NCBI GenBank assembly: GCA_005798205.1
Contig: SYKJ01000140.1
Coordinates: 1 to 12,732, forward strand
Direction: 5' to 3'
DNA from: Bacteroidota bacterium
GTDB taxonomy: Bacteria > Bacteroidota > Bacteroidia > Flavobacteriales > Crocinitomicaceae
DNA: 12,732 bases
The notes under the pieces are model-generated. The model ran no database searches. It saw only the letters and a program-made list of their open reading frames with translations, and was not told where the DNA came from. Every line of letters starts with the position of its first letter. Positions within the stretch are counted from its first letter, which is position 1. Position numbers and translations under genes: made by a program. Below, piece by piece: positions 1-6,185 of this stretch.

Positions 1-318
1 CCAATGACAATTATTGATGATCAATTTCGCGCTCCAACTTGGGCAGATGATTTGGCGTGGGCCTGCATTCAAATATGTAAATTAAAAAAAACAGGTATGT
101 ATCATATTTGTGGACCAGAAACCATGTCAATTTATGATCTTGTTCTTCGTATTGCCAATTTTTATGGATATTCTAAAGAAAAAATAACAAAAACAGATAG
201 TATTTCGCTGAATCAGAAAGCAAAGCGTCCGCCAAAAACTGGATTTAATATTCAGAAAGCAAAAATTGAACTTTCCTATAAGCCAACAACTTTTGATGAA
301 ACTTTAAAACGACTTTAG
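1..318 (+). CDS. RmlD-like sugar-nucleotide reductase (SDR family), C-terminal part
   Basis: The reading frame is open through the left edge (a Pro codon precedes the first Met), so only the C-terminal part is present and the true start lies outside. The visible 105 residues match the substrate-binding end of dTDP-4-dehydrorhamnose reductase-like short-chain dehydrogenases: a DQ.RAPTWADDLAWA segment, then TGMYHICGPETMSIYDLV (the usual tG-yHi-G-e--s-yel pattern), then RPPKTGFNIQKAK before a final helix. These enzymes use NAD(P)H on nucleotide sugars in rhamnose and envelope polysaccharide synthesis. The N-terminal Rossmann fold and the catalytic Tyr-x3-Lys are not in the window, so the exact substrate cannot be judged. 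The next gene starts 45 bases downstream behind its own promoter-like box. Confidence 0.8.
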   Translation, partial: PMTIIDDQFRAPTWADDLAWACIQICKLKKTGMYHICGPETMSIYDLVLRIANFYGYSKEKITKTDSISLNQKAKRPPKTGFNIQKAKIELSYKPTTFDETLKRL

Positions 319-332
319 TTTAAAAATAATCG

Positions 333-340
333 TATCTTCG
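333..340 (+). promoter_or_regulatory. Candidate -7 box (TATCTTCG) upstream of the transporter
   Basis: TATCTTCG differs at one position from the Bacteroidetes primary-sigma -7 consensus TAnnTTTG. It ends 23 bases before the transporter ATG, which would give a short A-rich leader (the run just before the ATG is nearly all A). The same octamer precedes the metalloprotease at 11041. No clear -33 TTG is visible at the expected distance, so the call is moderate. Confidence 0.45.
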
Positions 341-363
341 TTTTAATTATATTTTAAAAAAAA

Positions 364-1890
364 ATGGCAAATACACAATCTTCTGGATGGGGCTCACGAG
401 TTGGCTTGGTTTTAGCAATGGCAGGAAATGCCGTAGGTCTTGGAAATTTTTTACGTTTTCCAGCACAGGCAATTGATAATGGTGGCGGTGCTTTCATTAT
501 TCCTTATTTAGTCTGTTTTTTACTTATGGGAATTCCCTTGCTTTTTGTTGAATGGTCGATGGGTCGATTTGGTGGTCGTTACGGGCAACACTCAACACCA
601 TTTATATTTGACGCAATGGGTAAAGCACCCTATTGGAAATACTTTGGAGTCTTTGGAATTTTTACAAATATTGCAGTTGCAGCATTTTACTGCTATTTAG
701 AATCATGGGCGCTTTCTTGGACCTATTACTCTGTTGCAGGAACCTTCACAGGAATGTCACAAACCGAAGTACAGCAGTTCTTTTCAAATTATATCGAATT
801 AGGAACAAGTCATCCAGTTGTTTTTTGGATAATTTGCCTTTTCTTAAATACATGGATATTATCCAGAGGATTAAGTGGTGGAGTGGAAAAAGTTGCTAAA
901 ATAGGAATGCCTTTACTTATCTTATTTGGATTAATATTGGGGATAACAGGTATCTCATTACAAGCAAGTCCAGGGGGAGCCAGCTACGACGGAGTTGTAG
1001 GGCTTAATTATTTGTGGTCACCAGATTTCTCAACAATTTGGAGCTTTAAGGTTTGGGTTGCCGCTGCTGGACAAATTTTCTTCACTCTTTCTCTCGGAAT
1101 GGGTAGTATTCATTGCTATGCATCGTATTTAAAATCTAAGGAGGATATTGCTTTGAATGCAATGAGTGCAGGTTGGATGAATGAATTTGTTGAAATTGTT
1201 CTTGGCTCAGCTATTATTATTCCAATATCAGTTGGATATCTTGGAATTGAGGGGGTCACTAAATTTGTTTCTGAGCAAGGTGGTCTTGGCTTAGGTTTTA
1301 TGGTCTTACCAAATTTATTTTCCGGATGGGGAATGTTTGGAATATTTGCCGGGGTAATGTGGTTTGGCCTCTTATTTTTTGCTGGTATAACATCTTCTTT
1401 GGCAATGGGAACACCTGTTATGGGCTTTTTAAAAGATAATTTTAAGATTAAAGAATCCACAGGAGCTTGGATTTTTGGAATTGTTATTCTCTTATTGGGT
1501 ATCCCTTGTGTGTTATCGCAAGATGCGTTCAATGAATACGATTATTGGGCAGGAACTGTTGCTTTAGTTATTTTTGCAATGATTGAAATTGTATTATTTG
1601 CGTGGGTTTTTGGAATGGATAAAGGATGGAAAGAAATAACTACAGGCGCAGATATTAAAGTTCCAAGCATTTTTAAGATTATTATAAAGTATATTTCTCC
1701 TATTTTCCTAATAGTGGTTTTTGTTGGAGCGATACCTAGTATTTTAGAAAATGCTACAAAAGCAACTTCAGCCTACGGTTGGTCAGCAAGATTCCTTTTA
1801 TTGGGATTGTTTTTATTCATCGCAGTTTTGGTTTACATCGCTAAAAAACGGCAGGGAAAAAATCCATACTCAGAACAAGAAAATAAATAA
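364..1890 (+). CDS. Sodium:neurotransmitter symporter family (NSS/LeuT-fold) transporter
   Basis: This 508-residue polytopic membrane protein belongs to the NSS family, whose bacterial members import amino acids with Na+. The first helix carries the signature GNAVGLGNFLRFP (about residues 21-33), the unwound segment that binds Na+ and substrate, followed by an NGGGAFIIPY stretch. About 12 hydrophobic segments can be counted, near residues 14-33, 44-63, 95-118, 150-168, 174-198, 230-256, 271-295, 315-352, 366-385, 394-418, 435-460 and 472-496. The length fits LeuT-like proteins. The ATG at 364 places the family N-terminus (SGWGSRVGL) close to the start, as usual. A 46-codon single-helix gene follows 24 bases later and resembles the MetS small subunit known from the Corynebacterium MetP/MetS methionine-alanine importer. 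That makes a neutral amino-acid substrate plausible, but it is inferred. Confidence 0.93.
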   Translation: MANTQSSGWGSRVGLVLAMAGNAVGLGNFLRFPAQAIDNGGGAFIIPYLVCFLLMGIPLLFVEWSMGRFGGRYGQHSTPFIFDAMGKAPYWKYFGVFGIFTNIAVAAFYCYLESWALSWTYYSVAGTFTGMSQTEVQQFFSNYIELGTSHPVVFWIICLFLNTWILSRGLSGGVEKVAKIGMPLLILFGLILGITGISLQASPGGASYDGVVGLNYLWSPDFSTIWSFKVWVAAAGQIFFTLSLGMGSIHCYASYLKSKEDIALNAMSAGWMNEFVEIVLGSAIIIPISVGYLGIEGVTKFVSEQGGLGLGFMVLPNLFSGWGMFGIFAGVMWFGLLFFAGITSSLAMGTPVMGFLKDNFKIKESTGAWIFGIVILLLGIPCVLSQDAFNEYDYWAGTVALVIFAMIEIVLFAWVFGMDKGWKEITTGADIKVPSIFKIIIKYISPIFLIVVFVGAIPSILENATKATSAYGWSARFLLLGLFLFIAVLVYIAKKRQGKNPYSEQENK

Positions 1891-1914
1891 TCTAAACATA
1901 GAAACTTTTTAAGA

Positions 1915-2055
1915 ATGAGTTCACAAGCACTAATTTTAATCGTAATAACTTGGAGTTCTGTAACTTTTGCTACAGCCTATTTTTTTTGGAAGGTCTTAAA
2001 AACTCCACAAAAACCTGAACAAGACTCTGAAGTGGAGAATAGCGAAAAAGAGTAG
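1915..2055 (+). CDS. Small single-helix protein, probable MetS-like transporter subunit
   Basis: This 46-residue frame runs ATG to TAG. Its layout is a short polar N-terminus (MSSQA), one hydrophobic helix from about residues 5 to 28 (LILIVITWSSVTFATAYFFW), then a basic and acidic hydrophilic tail ending in Lys/Glu. It lies between two clear genes, 24 bases after the NSS transporter and 9 bases before the helix-hairpin-helix gene, on the same strand. Small one-helix subunits of this shape, beginning M-(S/T)-(S/T)-x-A-(I/L), are encoded directly after NSS transporters in many bacteria. The best known is MetS, required with MetP for methionine and alanine uptake in Corynebacterium glutamicum. 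Position, size and topology all fit. Sequence identity to MetS is too low to judge by eye, and the usual Trp-Gly-Gly after the helix start is Trp-Ser-Ser here. Confidence 0.75.
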   Translation: MSSQALILIVITWSSVTFATAYFFWKVLKTPQKPEQDSEVENSEKE

Positions 2056-2064
2056 TTCCTTGCT

Positions 2065-2937
2065 ATGAAATACGAAGATCCATTCGTTATCTCGAAGAGT
2101 AGTAAAAGGGGTTTACTTGTTCTTATTTTCGCTTCCTTGGGTATCATTTTCTTTCCTCGTATTTATCTATTTTTTCAAAAGGAGGAAGTAGTCAGCATTA
2201 GCTCTGAACAATTAGCAGAGTTTGAAAAAAATCAAAGAAAATTTGAGAAAAGAAAGTTTAACTATCGCTATTCGAAAAAGAATAAATACAAAATTCCCCA
2301 ATCAAAATTTAATCCTAATACCTATACTAAAGCAGATTGGATGAGACTCGGTTTGAGTGAAAAGCAAAGCGCCGTAGTTATGAAATTTACTGCTCGTGGT
2401 ATTTATTCTGAGGAGGATTTGAGGCGTATTTTTGTTATACCAGAAGTATTGTTTAATCTAATTCGTAATTCTGTTGTTTATCCTGAACGCCCTAAAACCA
2501 CCTATTTTAAGGAAAGCTATGAAAAAGAAATAGTGCAAATAAATTTAAATACTGCTGATACTTCTCAATTCATGACGATATATGGTGTTGGGGCATTTTA
2601 TGCCAAGCAAATTATTCGCTACCGTGAAAAACTTGGAGGTTATTTTGTAATAGAACAACTTCTTGAAGTTTGGAAAATGACTCCTGAAACGTATGAGATT
2701 ATTAAAGAACGAGTTTATATTAATGAATCTGATGTTAAAAGAATAAACATAAATTCAGTCACCATTGATCAATTAAAGACTCACCCCTATTTGAATTGGA
2801 ATAAGGCAAATTCAATTATAAAAATGCGAGCACAAAGAAATGGTTTTAAAAATATTGAGGAAATAAAAGAATCTGTTTTAATTGACTCAGAAACATACGA
2901 AAAACTTTTTCCTTATTTATCTTTGCAGTTATTATGA
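2065..2937 (+). CDS. Membrane-anchored helix-hairpin-helix (ComEA-like) protein
   Basis: The 290-residue protein has a short cytoplasmic-type N-terminus, one hydrophobic anchor at about residues 15-35 (GLLVLIFASLGIIFFPRIYLFF), a charged linker rich in Lys and Phe, and three helix-hairpin-helix units. The first starts near residue 82 (FNPNT, then LGLSEKQ), the second near 159 (INLNTAD, then GVGAFYAKQIIRYRE) and the third near 227 (ININSVTIDQL, then WNKANSIIKMR). The INLNTAD...IYGVG...AKQIIRYRE pattern is that of ComEA-type DNA-binding domains. Family knowledge suggests DNA binding outside or at the membrane, perhaps in DNA uptake, but this three-unit form is a general Bacteroidetes protein of unproven role. 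The third unit has lost the canonical G-G of the hairpin (PYLNWN), so it may not bind DNA. Its last four bases (ATGA) are shared with the start of apt. Confidence 0.85.
   Translation: MKYEDPFVISKSSKRGLLVLIFASLGIIFFPRIYLFFQKEEVVSISSEQLAEFEKNQRKFEKRKFNYRYSKKNKYKIPQSKFNPNTYTKADWMRLGLSEKQSAVVMKFTARGIYSEEDLRRIFVIPEVLFNLIRNSVVYPERPKTTYFKESYEKEIVQINLNTADTSQFMTIYGVGAFYAKQIIRYREKLGGYFVIEQLLEVWKMTPETYEIIKERVYINESDVKRININSVTIDQLKTHPYLNWNKANSIIKMRAQRNGFKNIEEIKESVLIDSETYEKLFPYLSLQLL
2918..2925 (+). promoter_or_regulatory. Candidate internal -7 box (TATCTTTG) for apt
   Basis: A perfect TAnnTTTG match lies inside the last codons of the helix-hairpin-helix gene, ending 8 bases before the apt ATG at 2934. 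If used, transcription would begin almost at the start codon, giving a nearly leaderless apt mRNA. It is out of register with the codons (Tyr-Leu-Ser-Leu), so the match is not forced by one repeated codon. Against it, AT-rich DNA yields such octamers by chance and I see no -33 TTG at the right distance. Confidence 0.35.
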
Positions 2938-3464
2938 CACTAGAGCAACGTTTAAAGGCAACAATTCGAGATGTTGAAGATTTCCCAAAGCCGGGTATTT
3001 TATTCAAAGACATTTCCACCATCATGCTTGATTCAAGTTTATCGAATGCGATTTTAGACCATCTTGCTGATGCTTATAAAAATTCCGATATAGATGCAAT
3101 TGCAGGAATCGAAAGTAGGGGATTCTTGTTTGCTTATCCTTTAGCGATGCGCTTAGGACTTCCTTTTATTTTGATTAGGAAACAAGGGAAACTTCCCTAT
3201 AAAAAAATTAGTCATTCATATGATTTAGAATATGGATCAGCCGAAATTGAAATACACAGTGATGCACTGAAAATAGGGCAAAAAGTTCTTATTCACGATG
3301 ATTTACTTGCAACCGGAGGATCTGCTGATGCGGCAGCGCAACTTATTCATAAATGTGGTGGAGTTGTCTTTGGATTTAATTTTATTGTGGAACTAGCTTT
3401 TTTAAATGGAAAGCAAAAGTTAAACAAGCATACAAGTAATATTGTTAATTTAATTAGTTACTAA
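2934..3464 (+). CDS. apt: Adenine phosphoribosyltransferase
   Basis: This enzyme converts adenine and PRPP to AMP and pyrophosphate in cytoplasmic purine salvage. The 176-residue length is normal. The family N-terminus (DVEDFPKPGILFKDIST, about residues 14-30) is intact. IAGIESRGFLFAYPLA with the following LIRKQGKLPY is the conserved mid-region, and the PRPP-binding loop is VLIHDDLLATGGSA at residues 118-131 with both Asp and the T-G-G. The C-terminus IVELAFLNGKQKL also fits APRT. The ATG overlaps the stop of the upstream gene (ATGA), which suggests translational coupling. It may also have its own promoter at 2918. Confidence 0.96.
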   Translation: MTLEQRLKATIRDVEDFPKPGILFKDISTIMLDSSLSNAILDHLADAYKNSDIDAIAGIESRGFLFAYPLAMRLGLPFILIRKQGKLPYKKISHSYDLEYGSAEIEIHSDALKIGQKVLIHDDLLATGGSADAAAQLIHKCGGVVFGFNFIVELAFLNGKQKLNKHTSNIVNLISY

Positions 3465-3479
3465 AAAAAAATATTTTTA

Positions 3480-4619
3480 ATGAATTTCGAGCTCAATGAA
3501 AATCAATTAATGATAACACAAATGGTGCGTGATTTTGCTCTCAAAGAAATTCGCCCAAACATGAAAAAATGGGATGATGATGAGTTTTTTCCAATAGAAA
3601 CGATGAAAAAAATCGGAGAACTTGGTTTATTAGGAGTCTTTATTCCCGAAAAATATGGTGGTTCAGGTTTTAGCTATTTTGAATATACAACTGCATTGAT
3701 TGAATTAGGAAAAGTTTGCGGAGGAATAGGATTGAGTGTTGCAGCTCATAACTCACTTTGCCTTGGTCATATTTATTATCATGGTAGCGAAGAGCAAAAA
3801 ATAAAGTACCTTCCGAAATTAGCTGCTGGCGAATGGATTGGCGCTTGGGGTTTGACAGAGGCAAATACAGGATCTGACGCCATGCGTATGAAATGTACAG
3901 CGGTAAAAGAAGGCAATGAGTGGGTAATAAATGGTTCAAAAAATTGGATAACACATGGCTTATCTGGAGATGTAGTTGTAGTACTCATAAGAACAGGCGA
4001 ATTATTAGACAGCAAAGGAATTACCACTTTTATTATTGAAAAAGGTACTCCAGGATTTTCCGCAGTGAAAATTAAAGATAAATTGGGAGTTCGTGCAAGC
4101 GAAACTGCAGAATTGATTTTTGATAATGTGCGTGTCCCTGACGAAAATGTCATTGGCAAAGTAGGAATGGGATTTAAGCAAGCAATGCAAGTTCTCGATG
4201 GCGGTAGAATTTCAATTGCAGCCCTAAGTTGTGGAATTGCACGCGGCGCATACGAAGCATCTCTAAAATATTCTAAGGAAAGAGAGCAATTTGGTCAAGC
4301 AATCGGACAATTTCAAGCGATTGGTTTTAAATTAGCAGACATGGCAACTGAACTTACTGCAGCGGAGCTACTGACCTTTCAAGCAGCATATTTAAAAAAC
4401 AATAGTTTACCAGTTACCAAAGAGGGGGCATTTGCAAAGTATTATGCATCTGAAGTTGCAGTAAAATGCGGCAATGAAGCTGTTCAAATTATGGGCGGTT
4501 ATGGCTACACGAAAGAATACCCAGCAGAAAAATTTTTACGCGACGCAAAACTTATGACGATAGGTGAAGGCACCTCAGAAATTCAAAAAATTGTGATTTC
4601 TCGTGAAATTTTAAAGTAA
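3480..4619 (+). CDS. Acyl-CoA dehydrogenase
   Basis: This is a 379-residue FAD flavoenzyme that oxidises acyl-CoA to trans-2-enoyl-CoA and passes electrons to ETF. The length is that of short- and medium-chain dehydrogenases (butyryl-CoA and isovaleryl-CoA type). Family signatures are clear: GLTEANTGSDAMRMKCTA near residues 122-140 (FAD and substrate loop), INGSKNWITHG after it, REQFGQAIGQFQAIGFKLADMA in the helical domain, and the C-terminal VQIMGGYGYTKEYPAEKFLRDAKLMTIGEGTSEIQ. The catalytic base is the Glu in I-G-E-G-T, residue 363, at the place used by short- and medium-chain enzymes. A start at 3480 leaves the normal N-terminus (LNENQLMITQMVRDFALKEI) and follows apt by 15 A/T bases. Chain-length preference cannot be told from sequence by eye. 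Confidence 0.95.
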   Translation: MNFELNENQLMITQMVRDFALKEIRPNMKKWDDDEFFPIETMKKIGELGLLGVFIPEKYGGSGFSYFEYTTALIELGKVCGGIGLSVAAHNSLCLGHIYYHGSEEQKIKYLPKLAAGEWIGAWGLTEANTGSDAMRMKCTAVKEGNEWVINGSKNWITHGLSGDVVVVLIRTGELLDSKGITTFIIEKGTPGFSAVKIKDKLGVRASETAELIFDNVRVPDENVIGKVGMGFKQAMQVLDGGRISIAALSCGIARGAYEASLKYSKEREQFGQAIGQFQAIGFKLADMATELTAAELLTFQAAYLKNNSLPVTKEGAFAKYYASEVAVKCGNEAVQIMGGYGYTKEYPAEKFLRDAKLMTIGEGTSEIQKIVISREILK

Positions 4620-4644
4620 GTATAGTATTTAATTAAAATAGTAG

Positions 4645-4652
4645 TATATTTG
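4645..4652 (+). promoter_or_regulatory. -7 box (TATATTTG) of the rpsU promoter
   Basis: A perfect TAnnTTTG match lies 33 bases before the rpsU ATG in a non-coding gap, the expected place for a strong ribosomal-gene promoter in Bacteroidetes. The similarity to the kinase-operon promoter at 6160 extends past the box: TATATTTGCCATCC against TATCTTTGCTATCC, 12 of 14 bases alike. The upstream side is an A/T-rich stretch (TTTAATTAAAAT) without a clear TTG. Confidence 0.6.
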
Positions 4653-4685
4653 CCATCCAAAGTAAAAAATAAAAGTTATTAAAAT

Positions 4686-4877
4686 ATGTTGATTATTCCG
4701 ATTAAAGAAGGCGAAAATATTGATAGAGCTCTCAAGAAGTACAAGAAAAAGTACGAAAAAACAAAAGTTATGAAAGAGTTGAGAAAGCGTAAAGAATTCG
4801 AAAAGCCTTCGATAGCTCGCCGTCAACAAGTAATTAGAGCTGCTTACAAACAAAGAATGCAGACTGCTGAAATGTAA
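4686..4877 (+). CDS. rpsU: 30S ribosomal protein S21
   Basis: This 63-residue basic protein is part of the small ribosomal subunit. It shows the S21 pattern: MLIIPIKEGENIDRALKKYKKKYEK at the N-terminus (compare the usual v-v-gE-id-ALrRfKr), then a Lys/Arg-rich helix with LRKRKEFEKPSIARRQQVIRAAY. The R-K-R-K-E-FEKPS-RR core is diagnostic. In Bacteroidetes the ribosome tends to ignore Shine-Dalgarno sequences and S21 sits near the anti-SD region, so it is of interest there. The gene has its own promoter and is closed by an intrinsic terminator 23 bases after its stop, so it is probably made largely as a monocistronic mRNA. Confidence 0.96.
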   Translation: MLIIPIKEGENIDRALKKYKKKYEKTKVMKELRKRKEFEKPSIARRQQVIRAAYKQRMQTAEM

Positions 4878-4900
4878 CATTTTAGTTCAAATATCGTTTT

Positions 4901-4924
4901 AAAGGAGCTTAGGCTCCTTTTTTT
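4901..4924 (+). terminator. Intrinsic terminator after rpsU
   Basis: A perfect 8-bp stem (AAAGGAGC / GCTCCTTT) with a 4-base loop (TTAG) runs into seven T in a row (4918-4924, the first three being in the stem). It acts on the plus strand only, since the other strand has no T tract. The last T directly precedes the xerC ATG at 4925. The 5' arm contains an SD-like AAAGGAG that would be hidden when the hairpin forms. Confidence 0.88.
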
Positions 4925-5797
4925 ATGTATCAACTTTTTTTAGATTATATAACTTTTGAAAAACGTTATTCCAATCATACGGTGATTGCCTATGAGAATG
5001 ACCTCAAACAATTTGCAGTATTTTCTGATATTACTATTCTTAAAGAATTTGAAACTATTTCTGCATCTTCCATTCGGTCTTGGATTGTTGCTCAAATTGA
5101 TGACGGATTAACAAATAAAAGTGTTAATAGAAAGATTGCAACGCTTCGTACATTTTTTAAATGGTTGAGAAAAGAGGGTAAAATAAAACTCAATCCAATG
5201 GCAAAAATTAAAGGTCCAAAAAGTGAAAAACGCTTACCTGTTTTTGCAAAGGAATCTGAATTAGAGCCAAGTAAATTGAACCCGCTTTTTGAAAATAACT
5301 TTGAAGGTCTTAGAAATCAATTGATATTTGAAGTTTTTTATCAAACAGGAATTCGTTTGAGTGAGTTAATTAACTTGAAAGAAAAAGATATTACAGCACA
5401 AAATATTAAGGTTTTGGGTAAGCGCAATAAAGAGAGAATAATTCCTATTTCATCTGACTTGAGCTCTAAAATTGCTGTTTATCGTTTAGAAAAAAAGAAA
5501 TGCATTGGAGAAACCAATCAACTTTTTGTTCTAAAAAATGGCAAGCCGATGTATCCGACTTTTGTTTATCGAAAAATTAACCTCTATTTGGGCTTGGTGA
5601 CAAACTTGGATAAAAAAAGCCCTCACATTCTTCGGCATACATTTGCTACTCATATGTTAAATCGTGGATCAGGATTAGAAACATTGAAAGATTTATTAGG
5701 GCATGCAAGTTTAACAGCTACGCAAGTATATACACATAATTCTTTTGCGCAATTAAATGCAATTTATTCACAAGCACACCCGAGAGGAAAAAAATAA
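4925..5797 (+). CDS. xerC: Tyrosine recombinase XerC
   Basis: This site-specific recombinase acts, with a partner of the XerD type, at dif to resolve chromosome dimers. The 290-residue length is typical of XerC/D. The N-terminal SAM-like domain (residues 1 to about 85) has the usual FLDYITFEKRYSNHTVIAYENDLKQF opening. The catalytic domain keeps every active-site residue: Arg144 (TGIRLSEL), Lys166 (LGKRNKER), His234 and Arg237 (HILRHTFATH), His260 (LLGHASL) and the nucleophile Tyr269 (QVYTHN). The start at 4925 leaves the normal N-terminus, so it is probably right even though it touches the terminator. The rpsU-xerC-hpf order is one I associate with Bacteroidetes, where this copy is usually taken as the housekeeping XerC rather than a mobile integrase. 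No att-like repeats are visible nearby. Confidence 0.93.
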   Translation: MYQLFLDYITFEKRYSNHTVIAYENDLKQFAVFSDITILKEFETISASSIRSWIVAQIDDGLTNKSVNRKIATLRTFFKWLRKEGKIKLNPMAKIKGPKSEKRLPVFAKESELEPSKLNPLFENNFEGLRNQLIFEVFYQTGIRLSELINLKEKDITAQNIKVLGKRNKERIIPISSDLSSKIAVYRLEKKKCIGETNQLFVLKNGKPMYPTFVYRKINLYLGLVTNLDKKSPHILRHTFATHMLNRGSGLETLKDLLGHASLTATQVYTHNSFAQLNAIYSQAHPRGKK

Positions 5798-5801
5798 ATC
5801 T

Positions 5802-6089
5802 ATGGAGCAACAAATTCACACAGTCCATTTTAAAGCAGATAAAAAACTTTTGGATTTTATTCACGATAAACTGAATAAATTGCAGCACTTTAATCAAGCA
5901 ATAACTTCAATTGAGGTTTTTTTGATTTTTCAAAATGACAAAGAAAAACAAAATAAAACAGCTGAGATTAAACTACATCTGCCAGGGGTTGAATTATTTG
6001 CCAAAAAAAATGCAAAATCATTTGAGGAAGCAACAGATTTAGCCTTAGATGCCATTCGCAAACAAATCCAAAAGGATAAAGAAAAATAA
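5802..6089 (+). CDS. hpf: Ribosome hibernation promoting factor, short form
   Basis: This 95-residue HPF/RaiA/YfiA-family protein binds the 30S decoding region of idle ribosomes. Visible features are the opening beta strand (IHTVHFKADKKLLDFIHDKLNKL), the second strand region (SIEVFLIFQN), the third (TAEIKLHLPGVELFAKKNAKSFEEATDLALDAIRKQI), and a Lys-rich end. The FAKKNAKSFEEA-DLA-D-I-KQI stretch is the family hallmark. It ends soon after that helix, so it lacks the C-terminal dimerisation domain of long HPF. I chose ATG 5802, four bases after the xerC stop. An in-frame ATG 45 bases upstream would lie inside xerC and add residues foreign to the family. It is most likely co-transcribed with xerC. 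Confidence 0.9.
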   Translation: MEQQIHTVHFKADKKLLDFIHDKLNKLQHFNQAITSIEVFLIFQNDKEKQNKTAEIKLHLPGVELFAKKNAKSFEEATDLALDAIRKQIQKDKEK

Positions 6090-6108
6090 GTGCGTGTTCT
6101 TTATTGTG

Positions 6109-6148
6109 TAATCCTAAAGTTTTAGGATGATTTCTTAGAATAATCCTA
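6109..6148. repeat. Direct and inverted TAATCCTA motifs upstream of the kinase operon
   Basis: TAATCCTA occurs at 6109-6116 and again at 6141-6148, start to start 32 bases apart, close to three helical turns. The first copy is also part of a perfect inverted repeat, ATCCTAAA / TTTAGGAT at 6111-6118 and 6121-6128. Between them is a second short palindrome, TTCTTAGAA at 6132-6140. The inverted repeat has no T tract after it, so it is not a standard terminator. It may weakly end the hpf transcript or bind a regulator of the promoter at 6160. Confidence 0.4.
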
Positions 6149-6159
6149 TTGAATTTCCG

Positions 6160-6167
6160 TATCTTTG
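6160..6167 (+). promoter_or_regulatory. -7 box (TATCTTTG) of the kinase-DUF349 operon promoter
   Basis: A perfect TAnnTTTG match in non-coding DNA ends 18 bases before the kinase ATG. The next bases (CTATCC) resemble those after the rpsU box (CCATCC), covering the predicted transcription start. The nearest upstream TTG (6149-6151) is too close to act as a -33 element. Confidence 0.55.
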
Positions 6168-6185
6168 CTATCCTTAAAATTCAGT

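Noticed and set aside
1116..1532. Minus-strand open frame of 138 codons inside the NSS transporter
   Set aside because: It is antisense to membrane helices. The Pro/Ile/Lys-rich product is a typical reverse-strand artefact of Gly/Phe-rich coding DNA.
4629..4880. Minus-strand open frame of 83 codons opposite rpsU
   Set aside because: It is the antisense shadow of a certain ribosomal protein gene, with low-complexity Phe/Leu/Ser content and no family features.
4925..5797. Tyrosine recombinase as the integrase of a mobile element
   Set aside because: It is full-length XerC-like, lies between rpsU and hpf in a housekeeping context, and no flanking repeats, tRNA target or cargo genes are visible.
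6111..6128. Inverted repeat as an intrinsic terminator for hpf
   Set aside because: The stem is A/T-rich, the loop is only two bases if fully paired, and no T tract follows (next bases GATTTC). I kept it as a repeat with possible regulatory use.
6090..6185. tRNA gene after hpf
   Set aside because: I looked for a cloverleaf and a GTTCRAnnC arm and found neither. The gap holds only short repeats and a promoter-like box.
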